From Collinsella aerofaciens (GTDB taxonomy: Bacteria > Actinomycetota > Coriobacteriia > Coriobacteriales > Coriobacteriaceae): a stretch of DNA of 52,761 bases. A program made the translations under genes and the position numbers. Shown here in pieces: positions 9,309 through 17,061 of the stretch. Every line of letters starts with the position of its first letter. The stretch's first letter is position 1. Under the pieces are notes generated by a model, which saw only the letters and a list, made by a program, of their open reading frames with translations, was not told the DNA's origin and did not search any database. Where the stretch lies: NCBI RefSeq assembly GCF_901212495.1, contig NZ_CAAKNY010000076.1:1-52761 (forward strand). Reading direction: 5' to 3'.

Positions 9309-9406
9309 TAAATTGTGAAGAAGGGGACCTCTGACGAATTTACTCTTTGTGCAGGTAGTTGATGTATTTTCCTTCGTCATGCCTTGCTTGGTTCGCCTGC
9401 GGTCAA

Positions 9407-9450
9407 GTTTTTGGTCAGTGTTTGGTCGGCGTTTGGTTGGGATTTGGAAA
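9407..9450. repeat. Four 11-bp phased TTTGG repeats upstream of recA
   Basis: TTTGG occurs at 9410, 9421, 9432 and 9443, exactly 11 bp apart, and the first three are TTTGGT. The array ends about 30 bp before the recA -35 box. One helical turn of spacing suggests a protein-binding array or a bent-DNA upstream element; neither is proven. Confidence 0.6.
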
Positions 9451-9479
9451 GGTCGGCTTCATATGATTTATCTGAACGG

Positions 9480-9508
9480 TTGACCACGAACAGCCGTTCG
9501 TTTATTAT
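9480..9508 (+). promoter_or_regulatory. recA promoter
   Basis: TTGACC at 9480-9485 and TATTAT at 9503-9508 are separated by 17 bp, a near-consensus vegetative promoter. The LexA box occupies the spacer. The same layout is seen for the LysM gene at 19729-19756. Confidence 0.85.
9487..9500. promoter_or_regulatory. LexA (SOS) box of recA
   Basis: CGAACAGCCGTTCG is a perfect CGAAC-N4-GTTCG palindrome of the Gram-positive LexA type. It lies inside the recA promoter spacer, so bound LexA would block polymerase. lexA itself is at 19039-19683. Confidence 0.9.
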
Positions 9509-9538
9509 CGATGCAGATTGTTAAGAGGAGGGCTATTC

Positions 9539-10687
9539 ATGGCCAAGAATTCAGGTCCCGTACGTACCGTTCATGCTCGCACGACGGGTAAAGAGCGTGA
9601 TGAGATGATTGCCACCACCAAAGCCGAGATCGAGAAGAAATTCGGCCAGGGTTCCATCATGAGGTACGGCGACGGTGGTCCCGAGCTCGAGGTCGAGGCC
9701 ATTCCCACGGGCGCCCTGGCCCTCGATGCCGCTCTGGGCATCGGCGGCGTGCCGCGCGGCCGTATCGTCGAGATTTACGGCCCCGAGTCCTCCGGCAAGA
9801 CAACGCTTTCGCTCGAGATTTTGGCAGAGGCTCAGGCTATGGGCGGCGTCGTGGCATTTATTGATGCCGAGCACGCGCTCGATCCCACGTATGCCGCGCG
9901 TATCGGCGTGGACATCGATGAGGTCCTCATTTCCCAGCCCGATACGGGCGAGCAGGCGCTCGAGATCGTCGACATGCTCGTGCGCTCTGGCGCTATCGAC
10001 GCCATCGTCGTCGACTCCGTCGCCGCTTTGACTCCGCGTGCCGAGATCGAGGGCGAGATCGGCGATACTACGGTCGGCCTTCAGGCCCGTCTGATGAGCC
10101 AGGCGCTCCGCAAGCTCGCCGGCTCGCTCGCCAAATCTAAAACGACCTGCATCTTCATTAACCAGCTGCGCGAGAAGATCGGCGTCATGTTCGGCAACCC
10201 CGAGACTACGACGGGCGGCCGTGCCCTCAAGTTCTTCTCGTCGGTGCGCATCGATATTCGTCGCATCGACAGCATCAAGCTCAAGGACGAGGTCATCGGC
10301 AATCGTGTGCGCGCCAAGGTCGTTAAGAATAAGGTGGCCGCACCGTTTCGCTCGGCCGAGTTCGACATCATGTACGGCACGGGCATCTCTAAGGAGGGCT
10401 CGATTCTGGACATGGCCGTCGAGTGCGGTATCTGCAAAAAGATGGGCTCTTGGTTTGCTTACGGTGAGGACAAGCTCGGTAATGGTCGCGAGGCCGCTAA
10501 GGCATTCCTGCGCGAACACCCCGATTGTGCTGACGAGATCGAGCATAAGGTTCGTCTCGCTTGCGGCCTTGAATTCGATGACGATGCTCCGTCCGAGGTC
10601 GAGCTGACCGATCAGCCTAAAACTGAGGAGTTCGATGAGCTTTACGCCATCGATGGCTCCGCGATGCTCGATGATGACGACGAGTAG
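9539..10687 (+). CDS. recA: Recombinase RecA
   Basis: ATP-dependent strand-exchange protein and co-protease for LexA self-cleavage. The 382-residue product has Walker [10 protein letters not shown] at residues 81-89, the Walker B region [10 protein letters not shown], the loop with [13 protein letters not shown] and an acidic C-terminal tail ending in DDDDE. ATG 9539 is chosen over an in-frame upstream ATG at 9518 because AGGAGG lies at 9527-9532, 6 nt before it, and the protein then starts MAKNSGPV. Transcription is from the SOS-controlled promoter at 9480-9508. recX follows after 11 nt, the usual pairing. Confidence 0.98.
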   Translation: MAKNSGPVRTVHARTTGKERDEMIATTKAEIEKKFGQGSIMRYGDGGPELEVEAIPTGALALDAALGIGGVPRGRIVEIYGPESSGKTTLSLEILAEAQAMGGVVAFIDAEHALDPTYAARIGVDIDEVLISQPDTGEQALEIVDMLVRSGAIDAIVVDSVAALTPRAEIEGEIGDTTVGLQARLMSQALRKLAGSLAKSKTTCIFINQLREKIGVMFGNPETTTGGRALKFFSSVRIDIRRIDSIKLKDEVIGNRVRAKVVKNKVAAPFRSAEFDIMYGTGISKEGSILDMAVECGICKKMGSWFAYGEDKLGNGREAAKAFLREHPDCADEIEHKVRLACGLEFDDDAPSEVELTDQPKTEEFDELYAIDGSAMLDDDDE

Positions 10688-10698
10688 CGGATGCCCTC

Positions 10699-11391
10699 AT
10701 GTCGTATATGGTGACCGAGGCCACGGTCGTCTTTCCCGATAAGAAGGCGGCCTCCTCGTTCTCGAGTGGGTATGCATCAAAAAAGCCTTGTGCACATATC
10801 GACTGTGAGCTCGAGGGCGGTTTTGAACGATCCATCTGGATTCCTGTTCGTGTCGCGCGCCTGTTCCTTAAAAATCGCCCCGATCTTCCTTGCGATTGGG
10901 ATGTGTTTCGCGAGGCGGTACAGCTCATTGAGCGTAAATGCGCGCTTACCATGGTGACTGAGATGCTGTCGCGCCGAGACCATGCCACGGGTGAGGTCCG
11001 CGACAAGCTGGCTCGCTATGGTTTTCGTGCGGCTGCGATTGAATTCGCCGTTGAGCGTGCCACTGAGTATCGCTTTTTAGATGAGAGGCGCTTTTGTTCG
11101 TATTTTATCGAGGAGCGCAAGCGACGCGGCTGGGGACAGCGCAAGATTGAAACCGAGCTCAAGCGCCGCCATGTCGTACTCGATGATATCCCCGGCTATC
11201 CTGAGGAGTATTTTGCCGTGGAGGATGACATGGCTCGCGCATCGGCTTTACTCGCGAAGCGTCGTGTTCCCGAGACACGTGGATTCGAAAAGCTCGTCCG
11301 ATTTTTGATGGGCAAGGGTTTTTCGTACCGCATCGCCGCCGATGCCGTTAAGGCGCGTCTCGATGCCGAACGTGAAGAATGTGCAGTTTAG
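10699..11391 (+). CDS. recX: Regulatory protein RecX
   Basis: RecX-family modulator that binds RecA filaments. The 230-residue protein carries the three-helix repeats typical of the family (EMLSRRDHATGEVRDKLARYGF, EYRFLDERRFCSYFIEERKRRGWGQRKIETELKRR, and a third repeat ending VRFLMGKGFSYRIAADAVKARL). The first 60 or so residues form an extra N-terminal extension. It starts 11 nt after recA without a strong ribosome site and so is probably translated from the recA transcript. Confidence 0.88.
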   Translation: MSYMVTEATVVFPDKKAASSFSSGYASKKPCAHIDCELEGGFERSIWIPVRVARLFLKNRPDLPCDWDVFREAVQLIERKCALTMVTEMLSRRDHATGEVRDKLARYGFRAAAIEFAVERATEYRFLDERRFCSYFIEERKRRGWGQRKIETELKRRHVVLDDIPGYPEEYFAVEDDMARASALLAKRRVPETRGFEKLVRFLMGKGFSYRIAADAVKARLDAEREECAV

Positions 11392-11464
11392 ACACATTCT
11401 AGACACATGCGTTTTGCGTACCTGCCGTTCACCGCGTTTTAGCCGCCGTGCTGGGTGCATTTAT

Positions 11465-11493
11465 TTGACAGTTGTTGCGGTTCAACGTACGAT
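11465..11493 (+). promoter_or_regulatory. Candidate promoter of the rny operon
   Basis: TTGACA at 11465-11470 and TACGAT at 11488-11493 have a 17-bp spacer. It would give a leader of about 160 nt before the RNase Y start codon, enclosing the hairpin at 11599-11624. Confidence 0.6.
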
Positions 11494-11598
11494 AAACACT
11501 GTCATTTGCTTTGTGATATGCGCTCATCTTTGATGAGTTTGTTTATATGTTTATCTGTATCCGACCCGCATAAGCTGCGCCCATATTACTCAAATGTC

Positions 11599-11624
11599 GC
11601 GAGCCGTTCGTAAGGACGGTTCGC
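11599..11624 (+). terminator. Hairpin in the RNase Y leader (attenuator-like)
   Basis: GCGAGCCGT (11599-11607) pairs with ACGGTTCGC (11616-11624), nine pairs with one G-T wobble and an 8-nt loop. It is followed by TTTGTTGTG. It could be a weak terminator, attenuator or processing site in the long leader. Confidence 0.5.
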
Positions 11625-11659
11625 TTTGTTGTGTAACGAATCCATAAAAAGGAGTGAGC

Positions 11660-13210
11660 ATGCCTATCATCGCAGCGCTCGTTGGCATCGTTTTGGGTGC
11701 CATCGCCGCCATTGCCTACATGCGCACCGCCAAGCAGGGTAGTCTTCACGAGGCCGACGAAAAGATCCAGTCGGCACATGCACAGGCTGAGTCCCTAATC
11801 GGCGATGCAAAGCGCCAGGCCGAGACCCTCAAAAAAGAGGCTCTGCTCGAGGCTAAAGAGGAGATCATCAAGAACAAGCAGGCTGCCGAGGCCGAGGATA
11901 AGCAGCGTAAGAACGAGATTCGTTCGCTCGAGAACCGTGTGATGCAGCGCGAGGAGTCCCTCGATCGCCGCAACGATGCCCTCGACAAGCGTGAGCACCA
12001 GCTGTCCAGCCAGGCTGGCCAAGTCGAGAAGCGCTCCCGCGAGCTTGAGGAGCTCTGCGCTCAGCAGACCTCGGAGCTCGAGCGTATCGCCGACCTGACT
12101 CGTGAGGACGCTCACAAGGAGCTCCTCGACAAGGTTCGTGGCGAGGTTACCCACGAGGCCGCCACGATCATCCGTGAGTCCGAGCAGCAGGTTCGCGCCG
12201 AGTGCCACAAGACCGCTCAGGAAATCTTGTCGCTGGCTATTCAACGCTGTGCCGCCGACCACACCGCCGAGGTTACCGTTACCTCCGTGCACATTCCTTC
12301 CGATGACCTCAAGGGTCGCATCATCGGTCGCGAGGGTCGCAACATCCGTACCTTCGAGCAGGTTTCCGGCGTCAACCTGGTCATCGATGATACGCCCGAG
12401 ACCGTTGTGCTTTCGAGCTTCGATCCGGTCCGTCGTGAGACCGCCCGCGTCGCCCTCGAGAACCTTATTGCTGACGGCCGCATTCACCCTGCCCGCATCG
12501 AGGAGATGTATCACAAGGCCGCCGACTTGGTTCAGCAGCGCGTGCGCGAGGCTGGCGAACAGGCTGCCTTCGATACCGGTATCCACGATCTGCACCCCGA
12601 GATCGTTAAGACCCTGGGTGCTCTGCGCTACCGCACCTCGTTTGGCCAGAACGTGCTTCAGCATTCCCTCGAGGTTTCCGACCTGTGCGGCGTGATGGCT
12701 TCCGAGCTTGGCCTGGACGTTATGACCGCTAAGCGTGCCGGCCTGCTGCACGATCTTGGCAAGGCTATCGACCATGACGTCGAGGGTCCGCATGCCGTTA
12801 TCGGCGCCGAGCTCGCCCGTCGCTATGGCGAGAAACCCGTTATCGTTCACGCTATCGAGGCTCACCACGCCGACGTCGACCCCAACACGGTGCTCGATGT
12901 TCTGGTCCAGGCTGCCGATGCCGTTTCTGCCTCTCGCCCCGGTGCCCGTCGCGAATCGGCCGAGAATTATATCAAGCGTCTTGAGAAGCTCGAGGAGATC
13001 GCCAACTCTCATGACGGCGTCGTGCGTACCTATGCCATGCAGGCTGGTCGCGAGGTCCACGTCATGGTTCAGCCGGACAAGATTTCCGATGCCCAGTCCA
13101 CGGTCTTGGCTCATGACATCGCCCATCAGATCGAGGAAGAGATGGAGTATCCCGGTCAGGTGCGCGTCGTCGTGATTCGCGAGAGCCGCGCTGTCGATAT
13201 CGCTAAATAA
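11660..13210 (+). CDS. rny: Ribonuclease Y
   Basis: Membrane-anchored endoribonuclease that initiates mRNA decay. The order in the 516-residue protein is standard: an N-terminal membrane helix (about 2-22), a long charged coiled coil to about 200, a KH RNA-binding domain (GRIIGREGRNIRTFE, about 210-270) and an HD phosphohydrolase domain with LLHDLGKAIDHD near 360 and the downstream EAHHADVD. I use ATG 11660, which has AAAAGGAG ending at 11654; a GTG at 11654 lies in the Shine-Dalgarno itself. The next gene begins one base after the stop. The recA-rny-X-spoVS-miaB order matches Bacillus, where X is ymdB. Confidence 0.96.
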   Translation: MPIIAALVGIVLGAIAAIAYMRTAKQGSLHEADEKIQSAHAQAESLIGDAKRQAETLKKEALLEAKEEIIKNKQAAEAEDKQRKNEIRSLENRVMQREESLDRRNDALDKREHQLSSQAGQVEKRSRELEELCAQQTSELERIADLTREDAHKELLDKVRGEVTHEAATIIRESEQQVRAECHKTAQEILSLAIQRCAADHTAEVTVTSVHIPSDDLKGRIIGREGRNIRTFEQVSGVNLVIDDTPETVVLSSFDPVRRETARVALENLIADGRIHPARIEEMYHKAADLVQQRVREAGEQAAFDTGIHDLHPEIVKTLGALRYRTSFGQNVLQHSLEVSDLCGVMASELGLDVMTAKRAGLLHDLGKAIDHDVEGPHAVIGAELARRYGEKPVIVHAIEAHHADVDPNTVLDVLVQAADAVSASRPGARRESAENYIKRLEKLEEIANSHDGVVRTYAMQAGREVHVMVQPDKISDAQSTVLAHDIAHQIEEEMEYPGQVRVVVIRESRAVDIAK

Positions 13211-13211
13211 C

Positions 13212-14297
13212 ATGAACGACGCGAACGAGCTCATCTCATTTATCGCGTCGATGTCGGGGGAGGGCAACCTTCGCGTCGAGGAGAACCTTGGCGAGGGCTA
13301 TGTCCGCCTCCGCGTTTCGGAGGCCGAGCGGCGCCAGGCAAAGCACGACATCCAGCATGTCGAGGATATTGTCATCGAAATGCTGCGCAACGCCCGTGAT
13401 GCCGGCGCCGACAAGGTCTATCTCGCCACGACCAAGGAAGATGGCGTCCGTACGCTCGTCTTTCTGGACAATGGTTCGGGCGTGCCGCAGGATATGCAGG
13501 AGCGCATCTTCGATGCCCGCGTTACCTCCAAGCTCGAGAGCATGAAGATGGATCGTTGGGGCGTTCACGGTCGAGGCATGGCATTGTTCTCGATTAAGCA
13601 GAACACCGACGAGGCACGCGTTGTCGCATCTGATGTTGACCTTGGCTCGGTCTTTAAGGTGAGCGTCGCTACCGACCGCCTTGGCGAGCGTGCCGATCAG
13701 TCCAGCTGGCCTCAGGCCGTGAAGGACGAGGACGGTCACTATGTCTGCGCCCGCGGCCCTCACAACATCATTCGTGCCGCCTGCGAGTTTGCCCTCGAGG
13801 AACTACGCGCCTGTGATGTCTATCTGGGGTCCCCTTCCGAGATCGCCGCGACGCTGCATGCGCAGGCCTCCAGCCGTCTCGATGCTTCTCGTCTTTTGTT
13901 TATCGATGACGAAGCCGAGCTTCCCGTGGTCGATCGTCTGGGTCTTGCTTCGGATGCGGAAGACTTTATCCGTATCTGTTCGGGTTTGGGCCTTGAGATG
14001 TCCGAGCGTACGGCGCATCGGATCTTGGCGGGCCAGATTAAGCCCGTTCGCGGTGTGACCGCACGCCTGCTACGCGAGCGTGATTCGTCCTCACATGCGG
14101 CTGCTCCGGTTGATCTCGCCAAAGATCGTCGCGGGCTGCGTATCGCTAAGGACGATATGGCGCAGTTCTCGCGAGCCGTGGAACGCGACTTTAACGATCT
14201 TGCATCGCGGTACTATCTCAACCTTTGCGGCGATCCCAAGATTCGTGTTTCGCGTGATCGTATTATCGTGACGTTCGATCTTGCCAAAGAGGAATAG
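13212..14297 (+). CDS. Orphan GHKL-type ATPase of unknown function
   Basis: 361-residue soluble protein with a GHKL (Bergerat) ATP-binding fold: N-box EMLRNARDAGADKVYL near residue 56, G1 box FLDNGSGVP near 85, and G2 box GVHGRGMALFSIKQN near 117. There is no HisKA dimerisation domain, no transmembrane segment and no MutL or HSP90 C-terminus. The C-terminal 200 residues (including SERTAHRILAGQIKPVRGVTARLL) are not recognised. The G2 box shape GxHGRG recalls topoisomerase VI B or MutL more than histidine kinases. It starts 1 nt after the rny stop with no visible Shine-Dalgarno, implying translational coupling to RNase Y, and it occupies the slot held by the phosphodiesterase gene ymdB in Bacillus. 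A link to RNA decay or to SpoVS is only positional. Confidence 0.75.
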   Translation: MNDANELISFIASMSGEGNLRVEENLGEGYVRLRVSEAERRQAKHDIQHVEDIVIEMLRNARDAGADKVYLATTKEDGVRTLVFLDNGSGVPQDMQERIFDARVTSKLESMKMDRWGVHGRGMALFSIKQNTDEARVVASDVDLGSVFKVSVATDRLGERADQSSWPQAVKDEDGHYVCARGPHNIIRAACEFALEELRACDVYLGSPSEIAATLHAQASSRLDASRLLFIDDEAELPVVDRLGLASDAEDFIRICSGLGLEMSERTAHRILAGQIKPVRGVTARLLRERDSSSHAAAPVDLAKDRRGLRIAKDDMAQFSRAVERDFNDLASRYYLNLCGDPKIRVSRDRIIVTFDLAKEE

Positions 14298-14371
14298 CAT
14301 CTTTACCGAGTCCGTTCGCTACGTTACAGTTATTGCAGTTAAAACGTACTTTTAAACGCAGGAGTTTCTTC

Positions 14372-14689
14372 ATGGATTGCCTGAAGGTATCAAGCAAATC
14401 TTCGCCCGCGTCCGTTGCCGGCGCCATTGCCGGCATGGTCAAAGATGGCGTTCCCGTCAATATTCAGTGTGTCGGCGCGGGTGCCGTCAACCAGGCCATT
14501 AAGGCTGTGGCCATTGCACGCGGATTTTTGATTCCGACCGGGTTTGATATTTCCTGTGCGCCGGTGTTTTCCGACATCCTCATCAACGGGGAGTCACGCA
14601 CGGCCATCCGTCTTTCTATTTACGTTCATCAGATTAATCGAGCTGCTATGGATAACGTTGTGATGGACGACGTTAAGCCTGTGGCATAG
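14372..14689 (+). CDS. spoVS: Stage V sporulation protein S (SpoVS) family
   Basis: Small Alba-like protein of the SpoVS family. The 105-residue product begins MDCLKVSSKSSPASVAGAIA and contains GAGAVNQAIKAVAIARGFL and DILINGESRTAIRLS, which align clearly to SpoVS. ATG 14372 is preferred because CAGGAG lies at 14359-14364; an in-frame upstream start would add 13 basic residues not found in the family. The C-terminal extension of about 20 residues after the core (HQINRAAMDNVVMDDVKPVA) is unusual. SpoVS affects septation and sporulation in Bacillus; Coriobacteriia are not known to sporulate, so it probably has a division or nucleic-acid role here. Confidence 0.92.
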   Translation: MDCLKVSSKSSPASVAGAIAGMVKDGVPVNIQCVGAGAVNQAIKAVAIARGFLIPTGFDISCAPVFSDILINGESRTAIRLSIYVHQINRAAMDNVVMDDVKPVA

Positions 14690-14752
14690 AGTGTTTACCC
14701 TTTGCCCGCCCTCTTTGATTCCGCTTATTCCACCTCGTTAGGACTTATACAC

Positions 14753-16123
14753 ATGGACCAGGGTTCCGTACGCGATATTCTTGCCGGTAAAACCTACTTT
14801 ATCCGCACCTTTGGCTGCCAGATGAATCAGCACGACTCCGAGCGCGTGAGTGGCCTGCTCGACTCGTATGGCTGCCTCATGGCGCTCGATCCGGAGCATG
14901 CTGACATTGTCGTGTTCATGACGTGCTGCGTTCGTGAGGCCGCTGACACCCGTCTGTACGGTCAGTGCAACTCTTGTAAGAGCCTCCCGCCTTCGCCTTC
15001 TGGCAAGCGCGTGGTCGCCGTGGGCGGCTGCATCGCGCAGCGCGACGGTGAGGGTCTGCTCACCAATGTCGATAACGTCAATGTCATCTTTGGCACGCAT
15101 TCCATCGCGCATGTGGCCGAGCTCATTGCCGAGGCATTCTTGGACGGCAAGCGTCATATTCGCACCAATGAGCACGAGGACACGGATGCTATGAGCATGC
15201 CGTGGCATCGTGAGACCCAGTATCACGCTTGGGTCCCCATTATGACGGGCTGCAATAACTTCTGTACCTATTGCATCGTGCCGTATGTGCGCGGTCGCGA
15301 AAAGAGCCGCCCTTTCGAGGAGATTGTCGACGAGGTGACCGGCTTGGTACGCCAAGGCGTGCGTGAGATTACGCTGCTGGGCCAAAACGTCAACTCCTAT
15401 GGTCGCGATCTGTTTGGCAAGCCGCGCTTTGCCGACCTGCTGCGTGCCGTGGGCGATACGGGTGTAGAGCGTATCTTCTTTACTTCCTCGCACCCCAAAG
15501 ACCTGCTGCCCGAGACCATCGACGCTATGGCCGAGACGCCTGCCGTCATGCCGCAGCTGCACCTGGCAGTTCAGTCGGGCTCGACGCGCATCCTTAAAGA
15601 GATGAATCGTCGCTATACGCGCGAGGATTATCTGGGGCTCGTCGATCGCATCCGCAATCGCATGCCCGATATCGCGCTTTCGACCGATATTATCGTGGGC
15701 TTCCCCGGCGAGACCGAGGAAGACTTTGAGCAGACGCTTTCGCTTGCCGAGACGGTCCGTTATGCTCAGGCCTATACGTTTATCTATTCCAAGCGCGCCG
15801 GTACTCCGGCCGCCGAGATTGACGATCCCACGCCGCATGAGGTGATTCTTGAGCGCTTCAACCGTCTGGTGAAGGTTATCGAGACCACAGCGCACGAGTA
15901 TAACCAGGGTGAGCTCCACACCGTTGTGCCGGCGCTTATTGAGGGTACGAGCAAAAAGAACGACGCGGTGCTGCTGGGCAAGAGTCCTAAGAATCAGACC
16001 GTTCATGCACCGATTCCCGAGGGTTACAGCATCGATCAGTTGATTGGCAAGATTGTCGATGTTGACGTCGACGTTGCCAAGACGTGGTATCTGTCCGGAT
16101 CCGTTGTGGGTGAGCCTCGCTAA
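14753..16123 (+). CDS. miaB: tRNA-2-methylthio-N6-dimethylallyladenosine synthase MiaB
   Basis: Radical-SAM methylthiotransferase that adds the 2-methylthio group to isopentenyl-A37 in tRNAs reading UNN codons. MTTase cysteines are Cys22 (TFGCQMNQHDSER), Cys58 (FMTCCVREAAD) and the GGCIAQRDG cysteine; the radical-SAM triad is Cys167-Cys171-Cys174 (TGCNNFCTYC). A TRAM domain closes the 456-residue protein. I start at ATG 14753, with TTAGGA at 14738-14743, since residues from an upstream TTG are not family-like. The stop TAA overlaps the miaA ATG (TAATG at 16121-16125), so the two enzymes acting on the same tRNA base are translationally coupled. Confidence 0.94.
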   Translation: MDQGSVRDILAGKTYFIRTFGCQMNQHDSERVSGLLDSYGCLMALDPEHADIVVFMTCCVREAADTRLYGQCNSCKSLPPSPSGKRVVAVGGCIAQRDGEGLLTNVDNVNVIFGTHSIAHVAELIAEAFLDGKRHIRTNEHEDTDAMSMPWHRETQYHAWVPIMTGCNNFCTYCIVPYVRGREKSRPFEEIVDEVTGLVRQGVREITLLGQNVNSYGRDLFGKPRFADLLRAVGDTGVERIFFTSSHPKDLLPETIDAMAETPAVMPQLHLAVQSGSTRILKEMNRRYTREDYLGLVDRIRNRMPDIALSTDIIVGFPGETEEDFEQTLSLAETVRYAQAYTFIYSKRAGTPAAEIDDPTPHEVILERFNRLVKVIETTAHEYNQGELHTVVPALIEGTSKKNDAVLLGKSPKNQTVHAPIPEGYSIDQLIGKIVDVDVDVAKTWYLSGSVVGEPR

Positions 16124-17061
16124 TGATTGCTCCCAGGGCAGGCCTTTCCGCCGTCGCGATTGTCGGTCCGACCGCGGTTGGCAAAAGTGATGCCGCAGAT
16201 CGTTTGGCGGCTCGCCTTTCGTCCGAAGTGCTGTCGTGTGACGCGATGCAAATCTATCGAGGCATGGATATCGGTACTGCCAAAATGGCACCCGAGGAAT
16301 GCACGGCGCCGCAACGCCTGGTCGATATTGTTGAACCAGGCGTTGCATATTCTGCGGCGCTGTATCAGGCAGACGCTCGTGTGCATGTTGAGCGCTTGCT
16401 GGGCGAGGGCCGCCTACCGGTGTTTTGCGGGGGCACGGGTTTGTATCTCAAGGCCGCCCTGGATGAGATGGATTTTCCCTCGGGCGAACTTGAGGACGAT
16501 CGCCGCACGGGGTATCAGGAGCTTGCCGAGCGCATGGGCGATGAAGCGCTGCACGCGCTGCTTGCCGAGCGTGACCCCGAGTCCGCTGCGGTCATCCACC
16601 CCCATAATGTTCGCCGCGTGATTCGCGCGCTCGAAATGCACGATGATGGTGTTTCCTACGCGCAGCAAAAGTCGCAGTTTAGTGTTCCGCGCGAGCATTA
16701 TCACGCTCTGTGGTTTGGATTGACGCGTAATCGCGAGTCGCTTTACGAGCGTATTAACCTACGCGTCGATCTGATGTTTGAACAGGGTCTTGTTGATGAG
16801 GTTCGCGGTCTTATGGACCAGGGGCTGGGAGGTGCCCTGACTTCGATGCAGGCGATTGGCTATAAAGAGATTATCGATGCCTTTGACGGCGTCATTTCTA
16901 TGGATGAGGCTTGCGAACTCATCAAGATGCGTTCGCGGCGCTATGCCAAGCGTCAGCTTTCGTGGTTTAAACGCGATGACCGCATCGTTTGGTTCGATAT
17001 GGACAAGTTTTCGATCGATGAGGTCGTTGAGGATATCCTTCACCGTATCGAGGCGGCCTAA
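16123..17061 (+). CDS. miaA: tRNA dimethylallyltransferase MiaA
   Basis: Transfers the dimethylallyl group from DMAPP to N6 of A37, producing the MiaB substrate. The 312-residue protein has the P-loop GPTAVGKS at residues 15-22, SCDAMQIYRGMDIGTAK, the FCGGTGLYLKA segment and the C-terminal SRRYAKRQLSWFKRD motif. Start and stop both overlap neighbours: ATG 16123 with the miaB stop, and TAA 17059-17061 with the hflX ATG at 17061. IspH (44787), also in this window, makes the DMAPP donor. Confidence 0.95.
   Translation: MIAPRAGLSAVAIVGPTAVGKSDAADRLAARLSSEVLSCDAMQIYRGMDIGTAKMAPEECTAPQRLVDIVEPGVAYSAALYQADARVHVERLLGEGRLPVFCGGTGLYLKAALDEMDFPSGELEDDRRTGYQELAERMGDEALHALLAERDPESAAVIHPHNVRRVIRALEMHDDGVSYAQQKSQFSVPREHYHALWFGLTRNRESLYERINLRVDLMFEQGLVDEVRGLMDQGLGGALTSMQAIGYKEIIDAFDGVISMDEACELIKMRSRRYAKRQLSWFKRDDRIVWFDMDKFSIDEVVEDILHRIEAA

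Noticed and set aside
9281..9406. Riboswitch or small RNA between cinA and recA
   Set aside because: No known riboswitch motif or stable extended structure seen beyond the short GGGGCC hairpin.
11588..11640. LexA box near GAGCCGTTCG...GACGGTTCGC before rny
   Set aside because: It is a hairpin with an 8-nt loop and lacks the GAAC-N4-GTTC spacing.
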